Below are positions 51,401 to 64,000 of a stretch of 64,000 nucleotides of DNA, one piece after another. Source of the DNA: Pyrocephalus nanus (taxonomy: Eukaryota > Chordata > Aves > Passeriformes > Tyrannidae); contig CM076266.1 of the NCBI GenBank assembly GCA_038380795.1, positions 13,538,001-13,602,000 of the forward strand, written 5' to 3'. Positions within the stretch are counted from its first letter, which is position 1; every line of letters starts with the position of its first letter. The position numbers and the translations under genes were made by a program. The notes beneath the pieces were generated by a model. That model ran no database searches. It was not told the origin of the DNA and saw nothing but the letters and a program-made list of their open reading frames with translations.

Positions 51401-54286
51401 GTTATTTTTTTTTTCTTCTCACCAGTCTCATTTAGAGTGAAAACCTTATTCAAAGTAGCAAATTTAGATGAAAATTATAATTAATTAAACTTTGGCTTAC
51501 CTTTTAACTTTCCTGTAATGGAAAACAAACCCTCAGATTCCTGCTAGTGCAGGGCTTTAAAGCCCTCTACAGCTAAATAAAAATTAGTAACCTTTTTTCT
51601 TATCTGAATCATTTCTTACAGGGATGGCTGTTAGCCAAGGAGCCAATGAATAAAGCATGAATTACTAAAAATTGTTTTTACTAGTAATCTTCTTATCACT
51701 GCATTTTTGACAATGGTCTGATTGACCAGAAATATATAGTTGAATCAAAAGCATTTCAGATACAAACTTCTCCATGTGGGGAGGGCTTGGTGCTCAGAAG
51801 GAATCCAGTAGCACACCTCCTGATGTAATTTTTTTGAGTTGTGACCTGTAGTGCTGGCACTTGGCAAAGGCAAAAGAGATACTTCCTTCCATGTTTAGTA
51901 GAGGTCTGAACTTTTTGGAAAAGTGTCTTGTAGCAAAATAGTAGGACTTATTTGATTTAAATATAATTCACAACTGATTAAAGCATTTCACCCGTATCTG
52001 TTTTCAGGTTAGAACATACAAAGAAATGAAAACCTACCTTTTCTCACCAGCTTGTGATAGCAGGTAGTCAAACTTGCTGTAATTAACACAGTCAAGCCTT
52101 ATTGGTACCATTTCTCCCATAAGCTTTCTTAAGTAGTTCTTTGGAGAAGGAAATCAAGAAGAAGGAAGATCAACTCAGCTGCAGTGTTGTTTTAAAGGGG
52201 ATGATGTTTTCCATGATTATTCCCTCTGCTAATTTATTTTTTTAAATAAAAAGGTCTTTTGCCCTAATATGAAGTCCTTTGTTCGAGAAGAATTTGTGTT
52301 TTTCTTTAGACAAGTAACAGGATTTAATCTCTGTTTCCATTGAAGGGAGAATAAATTAATGGAAATTTTACTGAAAACACAGCACAACTAAAAATATGAT
52401 GCCAGTTTTAGGCAAACACAGAGCTAAATGAAACCCATTCTGTACTTTCATGTAAAGAAATTCATCTGGGGGGAGAAAAAATGAATGTTAAAATTTACTA
52501 CTGATTTTAAAGAGGTTACAGAGGAAATATAGACACAAGTTGCTTGTCTCTGAGAAATTGACAAAAATCTTCTAGATGTGAATTTACTTTGTTTCTTTTT
52601 CTCCAGGACAAATATTGACAGGTGATTTGGGGATAATACATAATTAATTGTTACAGAAAGTTCCATTTTGTTTTTGAAGCAGAAAGGGATAAAACCATTT
52701 TTAATTTAAACAAAAAATGATTTTTTTTGTTCTTAGCAATACTCTTAATCCATCAGTAACTTTACCACAGTATCATTTTTTCTCTCTTTACATGCATTGC
52801 ACATATACATTTATCTGTATTTGCCTTAAGTGAGCTAGGCAGACTACCCATTAGTTGCAAAGAATCCTCTATAGTGTATTCTAAAGGTTGCAAAACAGCC
52901 ACCACTTGCATCATTATTGAATGCTTTATTGAGTCTTGTAGGAAATGATGCTTGGCTCTTCAGAGATATCTTGTTCCTCTTCACGTGGCTTTCTTCAGAG
53001 TTTATAGACTTCAATTTATTTTTAATCCTGTGATATAGGATCACTTCTTAGTTTTGCATGTTTACATTTGTCCTCTGTCCTCCAAGTACACTCCACTGTT
53101 TGTGATATCTGACTATTTTTCCTGCTCTCTCTATGCTGGTCATGTTGCCATCCACTGTGCAGCTTGGTCACTTTTAAGAAAGGTTGATTGTAGATACTTG
53201 AGATCAGAAGTTATAGATATTGCTCTGATCTTTTCTATACTGCATTTTTCAGTCACTTACCATGAATATAATTGTCCCCAAGCCTGTGGTACCAATACAT
53301 CACTTCTGCATTAAAATGCTGCTTTTTTACATTCTTATAGCAGGTGCTGGACTGAATGGTCTGATATTGTCTTCTGTGTATCCTTACTCTTGATTGGGGA
53401 ACACCACCAGGAATAGTCACACCATGTGACTTAATTGTTTTTGTTCTTACAATGGGAGTGTGAGTACACAGCAAATGGAGAACACTGCCAGGTGTGCTCT
53501 GAGTCTCCGTTGCCGAAAGTTCATCTGACAGCAGAGGGAGCCTTGGTCCAGACACCTCAATTACATGCATACCTTTCAATTATGCTGATACCAATTACAA
53601 GTGCATCCTTTTCCTGGCACAAGCGTATTGGGACCGTTATGAAGTTGTGGCTGGCAATACCTCATGTCAACCACCAAATACTGAGCCTGCTAGCTTGCAG
53701 ACTTAATTACAAATCCATGGCTTACTTTTGCAATCTGTTGTGCTCAACAGTACTGGGACTGTTGATAAGTCTATCAGTTTTTACTTGGTCACTAACACAG
53801 CACCAGCATTAAATTCTAAATGGCAGCCTCTGTGTACGTTGCCTGGGCTATCTATGATAAAACATTAATCATCTCAAGGTTCCATTCAAACCCATTGATA
53901 GAAATTGGAAAATGTAATTTAGCTTTGAGAATAGAATTAATGTTTTTTAATAGCTCTAAGCTATTTTATGATTTATTGGTTCCACTGCTTGAGGGTTTTT
54001 ATAATCTAAATTGGTGATTACAGATGATACACAACATTGTGTATCATAAATAGGAATTATGTGTCTGGTGAAAACGATAATGGGTTTTTGTACCTTGTAT
54101 GTATATTAGTACATTCAGTAGTATATTAAAACCTATTTTAGAATCAGAAGATAATTTTACACACATACAGATCTTCCCAGCTCATTCAGTCAGTGAACCT
54201 GCTGCTATTTACCATCCTCCTCTGATCTGATAAATATGTGTTGCATCAGAACATCATAAGATATGCTCTTCTTTGGAATATGCTTC
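48461..54286 (+). other. PARD3: PARD3 intron, no gene seen
   Basis: Contains a 148-codon minus frame (49196-49642) and a 125-codon plus frame (53435-53812), both without recognisable motifs. 53500-53980 is low in simple repeats and has several TAAT/ATTA homeodomain-like cores, which makes it a modest enhancer candidate. No exon is supported. Confidence 0.5.
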
Positions 54287-54311
54287 TTTTTTTTTTTTTT
54301 TTTTTTTTTTT
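54287..54311. repeat. Poly-T tract, 25 bases
   Basis: The longest homopolymer in the window (T25), followed by CTTATTTTTGAGG. Confidence 0.9.
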
Positions 54312-54729
54312 CTTATTTTTGAGGAGACAGTTAAGTCTGTAATACCATTTGTAATTTCTGAGGAATTTTCACTCCAATGGTTGATTGGTGATAAATGTAT
54401 TTACCAGTTATGTCTGGAAGGATTTTTTTTTGCATAGCCAAGTCCACTATTGGGGTGACACATTAGCAAACTTGGAGAAGATAAAGTAAACATCTTTGTG
54501 GACAATGGAAATTTTACATACTTTTATGAAAGTTTTAATATGTGCTGTTATTTTTATTTGCTGACCCAAATTTCCACCCTGCAGTGCAGATGGACGGCCT
54601 GACACTGTCTGCTCTTTCTATCACCACTGGATTGGTAGGCTGCCATAATCATTCTCAACAACCAGTGGTTTTGAAAAGTTTTTGCTGTTGTAGAAATTAA
54701 AAAGATGTTGTGATTAAAAAAAAAAAAAA

Positions 54730-54885
54730 TCATAGAATGGTTTGGGTTGGAAAGGACCTTCAAAGATCATCTAATCCAACTCCCTGCCATGGACAGGGAC
54801 ATCTTTCTCTAGATTTCACTGCTCGAAGCCCCATCAAACCTGACATAGACACTTCCAGGGATGGGGCATCCACAACTTCTCTGTT
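54730..54885 (-). mobile_element. CR1 LINE 3' fragment
   Basis: On the + strand: TCATAGAATGGTTTGGGTTG, GAAAGGACCTTCAAAGATCA, then CTCCCTGCCATGGACAGGGA and ACTTCCAGGGATGGGGCATC. This is the reverse of a CR1 3' end. It abuts a run of A at 54716-54729. The repeat text AACTTCTCTG recurs at about 54877 and 54908, so the far edge is blurred. Confidence 0.92.
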
Positions 54886-54899
54886 ACCCCAAAGATTAG

Positions 54900-57577
54900 G
54901 TATCCATAACTTCTCTGAAAGTAAGCAAGATACCTATGGGAGATTATCTGGAACAACTGGCTTATAATAGTGATCTGTAAATACCTCTCCTAAACCTTTA
55001 TTCATTTATTTTAATTTAAAACTTAGGAAAAATAGATGTTAGAATACCCTGAATATTGCTTGTTTTTCCTTTTGTTTTTCATAATGTGAAGATATGCAAT
55101 AAAAGTAAATGTCAAATTAAAGTAGAATTAATGACATAGTGATTTCTTGATAGAAATAAATTATACTGTAAACCAAGGTATTTCTTATCAAACAGTGCAA
55201 ATTGGTATGTATTTCTTATTTATAATGTATACATCTAATTATTGAGAAACTCACTTTAGACAATGCTTTCAATGAAACAAGGAAGTCATTTATTACATTC
55301 CTCTTAGACTTTGTAAAGCACTCAGCTTTCATGTGATGACCATTTATTATTATTTTCATTATATAAATACTTAGATAAAGAGAAATGGGTGCCAGCAGTG
55401 AATTGAATAAAACCCCCAATTGACCAGTAACTCGATTTAGTTTAGAATTTCTTTAGAAAATACAGTGGTATTAATCAGGAGAGAACACTTCAAGTATAAA
55501 ATTTAATTTTCTTAGTGGAAAATCAGTTTGCTTTATCAAAATCTTAAGGTCTCTTTACCCCTTTCTCTCCCCATCATACAATTCTTCTTTTGCAGTAAGG
55601 CTAAATCAGATTTGTCTGAAGCAGTAATTGGTGATTATCTCCTAACTGCAAGATATAGTTGAGCCTCTTTGGTTAATCCTATCTTGCTTGCCATCTATAG
55701 TGAGTCACAGCAAGGCAAGGAAGAGGGAGGATTTGAAATGTGATTTCTAAGATCATTTTTCCTTTGAGGTGTAGTTATGTCCGAGAGCTCTGCAAATTGT
55801 GGAGAGAAGGGCGATTGGACCTCAGCAAAGAGATGTGGAAAGGTTGGGGTGGGGAAGGACTTCCTGTCTCAGTGTAATGTTCTGTGGTATGTGGGAGGGA
55901 TCCCAGGTTGTGTTCTTTTAGTGTGGAAAAGTAGAAACCCTGTGGAGAAGTTTTTATCATTTTCTAAGCTTTCTTGTGCACTCTTGCATAATCTGTTCAT
56001 TATTTGGACTAATGAAGTGTTACAAGATGAAATTTACCTAATGGAAAAAATCCCTACTTAACTCTACATAGAAATTAAAAATGAGAAGTGAGGATTATTT
56101 ATGCTTATGCAGTGTTCTGCATTCTATTAAAAGCCTGGGTTTTGCTTCACACTTGAGGAAGGATTTATGCGTGCCAAAACATTTCATCATCATCATAATA
56201 ATTATTATTGTTAGTATTATTATTAACAACTGTGTAGTCTAATAAAAGTTATCTATCACTTCAAATCCTGACTGCTCATTTGATGCGTCTTAGCATCACT
56301 TTGTCAAAGATGACACAGTTCCTGTAGAAGTCTCTTCTGACAGATGCGAAGAACCTTTGAAGTGACCCCTGTTGGAGCCAAGAGGGTGATTTATAATTTT
56401 ATTAGCAAAGTTTTCTCCTAGAGACAGCTTCATTAGATGTTTTATGGGAAAAGAAATACTTTAGAAGTCCAGCCAGTAGTTTGTTCTTTCACTTCTGTAT
56501 CCCAGAAAACCTCACTGCACCTTCAGTGCCAGGTTCTTGGCTCCTTGGCTAGAACCCCCATTGCTGTCAGAACAAACCTATGCAGTATGGGAAGAAAAAA
56601 ACAAAATGGTAATGAGATTGCAATATCATAGTTTATGAATTTGTTATGTATCCTCTTTCTCTAGTCTATATTGCTTTAAGTTTTGGAGAGTAAATCGGTA
56701 TGATAACTTCCATATCACTCTCTAGGTAATATTGCATGATACTAACTGTAAAGGAACTCTTGCATAAATTACTGGTATTTATGCCTTGTGCTCTCACAAA
56801 GTATTTTTTACAGTGTTTTGATTTACTCTTTAGTGATACTGTGGTGGAAGGAAGGCAGGTATTTTTTTTTTACTGTGAATAAGCCATATATAATTCTGTT
56901 AGTGCAAATATATATATAAGCTTCTTCCAGAGCTTCCCATTTTCAATTTGCTATACATTTGAAATGATGTTTTCATAACCTTACATCAGCAGAATGCTTT
57001 GTTGTCCTACATATTCCTGTAGAAAATATACTGAAATCTCTGCTACCTGGTCAAAATTTATTAGTTGTTCCAAAAAAGCATCTTGACAGTATTAGGACTG
57101 TATCTTACATGTTTGTGTAATACAGTAAACTGAATTTTCGGGCCATTGGAAAATCTTGTGTATGCAAAATCCATTTTTAGCTACTTTGTGACTGTCTTTA
57201 AATCCCATCTCCTAAGACGTCAGTTGAGCAATAGCAAAGCCTCTAAAAAAGCTGTAGCACAACATCTGTGGTTTCAACAAATCTCTGCTTCTTGCATTTC
57301 ATACATTGCCTGAGAGTGCCTGGGATGCAGCCAGGCTCAAAGACTCTAGGTCTGCAAGGTTAGCTTGGAGACACTCATATCACTGAGGATATATTAAACA
57401 GAAAACACTTAAGGGAGATTGTGGGGGAAAAGAAAAGCATTTAATTTGTTAATAATTGTTATTATAATTTTAAAACTAAATAACTTCATATAAATCCCCC
57501 TCCCAACCTCCCCCCCTTTACCCCCCCCAGATCTTAAGATCAGCCAATATGTGTAGTTAAATGTAGGTTATGCTGCA
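54900..57577 (+). other. PARD3: PARD3 intron, no gene seen
   Basis: AT-rich with an ATT-type trinucleotide stretch at about 56180-56230. No exon or named element was identified. Confidence 0.6.
56184..56228. repeat. ATC/ATT imperfect trinucleotide repeat
   Basis: TCATCATCATAATAATTATTATTGTTAGTATTATTATTAAC is an interrupted trinucleotide array (described here in pattern only: TCA units, then AAT/ATT units). Confidence 0.8.
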
Positions 57578-57617
57578 GATTCCTTGTGGGTCCCTTCCAA
57601 CTCAGAATATTCTGTGA
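57578..57617 (+). mobile_element. CR1 or TguSINE1-type 3' tail, sense
   Basis: CCTTGTGGGTCCCTTCCAAC followed by TCAGAATATTCTGTGA is nearly the same as the tail of the SINE near 8.9 kb. Only the tail is present, so it is either a truncated SINE or a truncated CR1 of the subfamily that lent its tail. Confidence 0.85.
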
Positions 57618-60600
57618 AAAACTCTAAAAACTTAAGCAATGTTTGCACGTACAATTGTGGTCAGTAGTTACATTACTTTGTTTACATTAGAACTCATTGA
57701 AGTAATCATATAGAAACTATTGACTTTTTTTTTTTTTTGGTGGGTGTTTTGTGTATTTGTTTTGTTTGGGTGGAGAATGGGTTATTGCAACGAGAAGATT
57801 CATTAACTTTTGTTGTCCATTGCTAAAATATGAAAGGTGTAACTGAACAAAGACACAGGAACAGTGCATGACAAGATGGGTGCTTGCTTTAGCAGGTACT
57901 TCAATTTCAGAATTTCCTGGATTATGTTTGAGAACTAGATGGTTAAAGCTAAATACGTAAAGGTTAACATCTCAATCCATTCACTCTTTCCTCTCATGGT
58001 GAAGATCTTACTTTTTAGCCATGTTTGGTGGTGTCAAGCAACTGTCAGCTCATTGTAGGGGTTAATACAGCACCGTGAGCATTGACAGTGCTGAGATTCT
58101 CTGACTGGTCCTTGTACCTGGTCAGCTCTGTGGGCATCAGGGTGTTCTGGCATAGGAATAAAAAATGAGCTTATATGTCCTTAATTTTCATATTCTTGTT
58201 TTACTCTTCTTGCTTTCTATACTTGGGAATAAGATTTCAGGTTCCTTTTTAGAACGTGCTTTAACTACTGATTATTTGCAGTTTGTTTTCATTCTGTCCT
58301 GGAAAAATTGCAGTAACAGAGAGGAGGTTCTAACTAAAGTAGAGTCAAACAGAGAGATTTTGTCCTTAAAAGACAAAATATTAATAACTGTTTAGGATAA
58401 GAGGGTATGACAGCAGTCCTATTTTTCTTCTGATTTCTAGTAAGAAGGAAACCATCAAAGCTATTTCTTTTTTCCTGGAAAAATATTCACTTTCTTGTGA
58501 GACATTTTTAGTGCCTATGCAACATAATTGCTGCTTTTCTAAAGAATAGGGGTTTGTTTTGTTGAATTGCTAATTGTATAGTTTTATAAAGAATTGGTGT
58601 GTGTATCTTCCTTCCAGCTCCCAACCTCCAGTGAATGTAAAAGACTCATGGGGGTTTTATTTTGCCCCTTGTATATTTCTTATGGATTAGACAAAATTCA
58701 GAGTGTGTGAATAAGTAATAAATAGGCAAGTTTCTGGCCTGTTACTCTACCTTGTAGTTCCTGCAAGTCTGTCAAAATGCAGTTTCTGAATATGAGAAAC
58801 CATTACACAACTTCAAGCTACTCTTTGGGGTAGAAGCAGGTGCTGCTTTCAGCATTTGCATCTGCCAGTCCTGTTGTGTGATGGTGCCTGATGCATTGGC
58901 TGCTGAGGTCAGAGCAACTGATTTCCTGCTGAGGTGGGTTGTCTTTTCAGAAGTGGTAACAGGATTAAAGTAAATTCTACGTCCAAGAAATGTTGCCACC
59001 TCTAGTTGTATGCTTGCAGATTTTGAGAATGAATGGATATTATGGGCTGCATAAGAAAAGAAAAGAAAAAGAAAAGAAAAAGAAAAGAAAAAAAATTACC
59101 TGATTTGATTTTTGAAATCTGAATTCTCATTTCTTAGATAATACTTGAAGGCATGATTAAATTTATTTGTTTGAATTTTCAGTTTAATAAGTATTTTTGT
59201 TATTGTGGTTCCTTTATGTTCCATTCAGAAATTGATGATGAAAAATGAGATTTTTCTTTTTGTTGGTTAGTCATTAGTATTCATAGCTCTATCAAACTGC
59301 AGTTCAAACTCTTCACTTGTTTTTGTCACAGGAGATGATGGAGCAAGGTTGCTTAGAAACACTGAGCCACACTCGCAATGGGAGATATCAATCTGTTCTG
59401 TGTATTCACCTGCACATGCAGGGGAGAAAATTGAGTTTCTCTACAGATTATGTTAATTCATAGCAAGTTTGTTTTATCTGTACTATGCTTAAATTTTCAT
59501 AAACAGGCATTTTGCTTCATTAGATATAGTGAGAAAATATAAACTACTGACTTTTTTAAAAACAGTCATTTCAAAGTGTGAGAGATCTAATTTGCTTGTG
59601 TGCCTTCCAAAAAGAAAATGTTTCTATTCTTGGCTGAGTTAATCAACTTGCCTTTTATTGACAAGTTGCATATATTGGGATTATTTCATGATCTATTTAA
59701 AACAAATTTTTTTTATAAATTCCTAGCTTTAGTCTTCAGTTCAAGAAAATATGTCTGCTTGACTACCAACAGCAATTACATTTTTCCCTAATCTAGTGAA
59801 ATTCTTGATCTTTTTAAGACCAGCCTAAAAATAAACCAAGTCACTCAAGGAATACAATTTTGATCTTTTCAGCTGTGAGTAACTTTGCCTATTTTTAGAC
59901 CAGCTGTAATTGTACACTAATGTGCTGGAAAAGATAAATGTAGCTTTTTATCACTCTAACTTCTAAGCATTTCAATTATTACACTTATTAAATATGCTGA
60001 AAATGCATATATTTCCTCCTGTGAGTCTGGAATAGACTTTAGTATATTTTCAAGAGACTTAAAATTTTCGTGTCACTGAGCTCCTGTCCTTCTCTTTAAC
60101 ACGCGAGCTGTTGTATAGGGAGTTGTTGACATGGCACTCTGCTTTATTTTCCTTACTTTACACTGAACTCATCCTCTTTACATCCCAAAGAGGAAGAAAT
60201 CAGATTAAAAGTAAGCACTGCACAACAGTGATTCTGTAAAGCTGTAAAATGCTCATGGCTAGTTCATACAATAAAACAATAGAAAATAATTCCTGTAACT
60301 ATAGTGGTGTCAGTGTAGTAACAGACTAATAAAATGACAAATGTGAATAAGCAGGAAATAATTTAATTATCACTTTAGTTTTCATTATGATTTTAATAAA
60401 AATCAGAATCAAGTAATATAATTTGTTAAAGCCTATTACTTGTTGCTAATAAGTAAATTAATCTGATGCCTGTAGACGTAGATATCTTTAAATTATATCC
60501 TTGTCTGTATTGTTGCATGCTTAAAGTAAGGGAATTAGAATTTTCATACACAAGGTAGACTCTAGGAAAAAAATGCAACCCAGCCCAACCAACCCCCAAA

Positions 60601-63600
60601 ACACAACAATAATTTATTATGAAATATATCCTTTTGAGTTGTTACTGGAAAATACTTGGCAAATTTTTTTTTTTTTTTAAATTTATTATGTACATAGCAT
60701 AGAGCTAGAGAGGAAATGATAGCTCTAGTACTTTAACTCTGTGGTGCCACCATTGTCTCCTGTATCTTCTCTTTAGATTAGATGTGTGTCACAGGAAGAC
60801 ATGAAGGTGCCAGCACTGTGGTCTTTGTCTTTTTACATTTCTGTTTTTTTGCCCCGTGTTGTACTATCACAATCCCTTTTACATTTTTGTGTTGAACACT
60901 ACTTCACATTGTAGAACAGGATTTGTTGTATTCTTTTCAATTTGACTCTTCATTGATTTCCCAGTCTGTGCAGTTGGGTTTTTTCCCCTCCTCTTGCCAC
61001 CTTCTGGCTGTTGTTGCAGCAGGTGGCTGTATGTTTGAACACAGCTATGGAACAGGTGTCCAGGTATCTGGGCAATTTTTGGTCCTTTAGTTTTTTATTA
61101 GGAAACAGTGTTTAGAAAATACGTGCTTATTATGCTGCAAAGTCAAAACACCATCAAGTCAACCAGGTAAGGAAATCTTTCCTGAAAGAAACAACATGGA
61201 AATATTTCAGGAGGGAGGTAGGATGTATCCATGTGATAAGAATAGATGAACCTGTTACTGTGGCAAAGTAAAAGGTACATTCTTTGTGACGCTCTTATGG
61301 TGAAATTGAGGTATTTTTAGCAGGCAAGGGGTATAAGCTTGGTCAGTACAAACAGCCCATCTGTTGAGTTCTGACTCACTTGCCTGCTGTAGTCTTAATT
61401 GTGCCCATAGGTAATGTGGCCCTTTCTGTTGTTGGTGAGAAATGTTTCTGGAAAAATGTGAGATTTCTTTTTTGGACTCTTTATTTTTATCTTTGTGCTT
61501 AGCAGAAAACACTTCTTTCCAACAGTCTCAGTTAGTTCCCTGCTTATCTATTCAGCTGACTCCTTGCTACTTGCTGGGCTGATTCAGAGATGTGTTTTTC
61601 AGTGTTTGTAGTATTTTGATCGTCCCAGAGGAGGAGGAGAGTTACCTTTAAGAAAAGAAATGAGAATTCAAAGTAATAGTAATTGATTGTTAATAGTAGT
61701 CCTTAATATTGAGTATTTTTTCCAAATTAAAATGGGACTGAGTTGAAAATGACTGACATTCTCTGCAGAACAGACCTTAACCTACCTCTTTGGCTGTTAA
61801 AAGGAAGTGTATTTCGTAGGTGTGTCTTGAGATAAACTCCTATGTCTTTTTCAGTAGAGAACTGTTTCAGGCTGCTCAGACTGTGTATGAAAACAATCCA
61901 GGATTCAAACTATCCATGTCACTAGCTGCTAATGGAACTTCTCTAGAAAGCTGTGCTCTGAGTGAGATCCCAGCACAAAACCTCCTACATATATTAATAA
62001 GAGGAATTCTCAGGGGAGAGTCTGTACATCAGATAAGGCAAATGCATGAGGAAGCAGAACTGAAAATATTCTCCAGAGTAAAACTGAGAGGGAAGCAAGT
62101 TGGAAACTCTCCTATTTTCTTCTGAGTTTGTTTCTTCTGGCTCCGTGATGATTCCTGACATTCCCTACAGCAAAAGCACTGGCATTTTGTAAGACAGTCT
62201 GGTGCCCAAGCCTCTGCTTGCTGCCTTCAGGCTGCAATGCAGAGTGTGTCTTTTTGCAGTGTTTGCTATGAGCAGTTGGCATCATTTTAGAGCATTTGAC
62301 ACTGGATTTTGAGATCCAGTATTGCAGGTTGATTGTTTGGGTATTAGGGAAAGGATGGGAGTGATGTGCTGTATAGATGAAAGTGGAATTGGCTTCTCTT
62401 CCTTCTTTGCTAGCTAAGATACAAATAAAGCTGCAGAAGGAATGATGACGTCTGTTCTCACTTCCCTTTACTCACCCTGATGACTGTTTGAATTCATGTT
62501 TTATAGCTTTAGGGTAGGTATGTTTTTCACCTCTTCTGACCTCCCTTACTGCTGACTCTCAAAGAAACCTGAAAAAAACCCAATCCAAACAAAAAAACCA
62601 GAAATAGCAAAAAGAGCAAAAAAACCCAAGCAAAAGCAGCTAACCAACCAACCAAATCCTTTAAGATGCTTAACACCAGACACAGAATTCAGTTTTTGGA
62701 TGACAGTGAGTGATAATGAAGTTGCAGGAGTATTTTTAATATACTTGACCACAATTTTCTTCTGAATTTGGTTTTCCTTGGTCATAGTTTCTAAAAGTTA
62801 ATACTTATTTGTTGATGTATGTGTGTAGCTTCTCATGACTAGAATATTCCCATATAGCAAAGGCATAATTTATTTCTAATGCTGACTTCTGGACTGGTTT
62901 TAGTAAAGATAATTTGGGGGCTTTTCCTTGAACTAAAATCAGAGTGTAGAAATTTTTAGAGCCACCATTTCTGTGAGTTCCTCTGAAAGGTGGGTGGTAG
63001 GTGGTACATGGGGGAAAGCTCTGTGTCAGTATTTCAGGAATGAGGAGAAGGATCCATTAATGGCAGCTCAAGAAACACACTGCAGTAGGAAACAGACATG
63101 ACTCTGTTTCTCTCTTTTGCTGAAGAGCAGAAATCAAGGCAATCTATATTTAAGTTGGAAAGATTTTAAGGTCTTAAATAAATTTTAAAACTAGAAGATA
63201 GCATTATAATGTTTAAATCTAAGTGGTTTTAGCTTGTTAAGCAGAGATATTCACTATCTTGAGCCCCCAAATCTTGTATTTGTGCTACAGAAGCTCCCAT
63301 TATCATGTGCACAGTAATTCTGTCTTTTTCATTTTTGCTAATGCCCAAATTAGTTCACAAATGGAGCTTGTTTTAAATGAGCTAATTGGGTGTCATTATC
63401 AGTCAATATATCAGTCAAAAGTGGCTTGTGTATTGCTGATATTTGGAAGCTTTTGCTCTAATGAAGGCACTTTGTGTTTTGTGACATTTTTACTCCTTTT
63501 TTTTTTTTTTTTGAGCAAACCAATTATTGTTTCTAGAACAATGCATTGCTATTGGTTTTTGCAACATTGCAGTGAATATTTTTTTTCTTATCCTACTTGT

Positions 63601-64000
63601 TTAGGGGAGTGCTAAACCTAAAAATTTGCTGAAAATTTCCTTGACATGCAAAAAGGAATAGTAACTTGCACATTTTCCCCCTGTATGCATTTTTCATTAT
63701 AAGAAAGATTTATGATTGGTAATAGGACTCTGTGAGTTGAGCCACTTTCTGCAGAGCATTATTTCAGCACCTAAAGCAGCAGGAATGATTGGAATGCATG
63801 TTTTGCATTTTGATTTCCATCCTATAACACTGACCTTTAGTTTCTCTTCATTTTTGTCATGTTTGACTTTCTTTGTGCTTAATGGGTATCAGTGTTGCTT
63901 TTTCTTCATATTGATAATAGGATTTAGTAACTTCTGTCTTTGTTCACTGGGACAGATAAATGCTTTAAACCTTGATTAAATGCCATGTTAGATGTTGAGT
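57618..64000 (+). other. PARD3: PARD3 intron, no gene seen
   Basis: Contains T and A homopolymers (57725-57738, 60665-60678, 63498-63512) and a GAAAA array near 59.06 kb. A 101-codon plus frame at 61820-62125 has a fairly protein-like stretch from about 61850 (RELFQAAQTVYENNPGFKLS), preceded by TTTTTCAG, but I do not recognise it and it ends in a stop, not a donor. The next PARD3 coding exon is not seen. Confidence 0.5.
59054..59095. repeat. (GAAAA)n pentanucleotide repeat
   Basis: About eight units of GAAAA/GAAAAA on the + strand, ending in an A run. Confidence 0.9.

Overview
This window is vertebrate nuclear DNA, almost certainly from a bird and probably from a passerine. It is AT-rich and nearly free of genes. 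It has one unmistakable vertebrate coding exon with consensus splice sites. Its dispersed repeats are avian: several CR1 LINE fragments and one SINE with a tRNA-Ile-type head and a CR1-type tail, the layout I know as TguSINE1 of zebra finch and other passerines. I see no operons, bacterial signals, CRISPR array or free-standing RNA gene.

Layout. Bases 1-2677 are intron. Bases 2678-2779 are one 34-codon, phase 0/0 exon of PARD3 (Par-3), on the + strand, coding part of the N-terminal oligomerisation domain. I did not find the next PARD3 coding exon, so 2780-64000 reads as a single very large PARD3 intron. Within it are a tRNA/CR1 SINE (about 8881-9022, minus) and a diverged local duplication (11771-11880 and 12276-12381). 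A back-to-back pair of coding-like fragments follows (12651-12999 minus, 13070-13225 plus). Next come an old CR1 (about 18939-19400) and a larger CR1 with degenerate reverse-transcriptase frames (20943 to about 22780), interrupted by a 169-bp sequence that recurs exactly next to it. CR1 3' ends lie at about 27556-27658, 54730-54885 and 57578-57617. The rest is intronic sequence with microsatellites and homopolymer runs.

Limits. Nearly all open frames of 60-153 codons look like chance frames for an AT-rich 64-kb stretch, and I do not call them genes. Repeat names come from remembered consensus patterns, not a search. I do not see a new biological system. The items most worth a second look are the head-to-head coding fragments near 13 kb, which fit a 5'-inverted retrocopy of an unidentified gene, and the exact 169-bp duplication at the CR1 near 22.2-23.0 kb.
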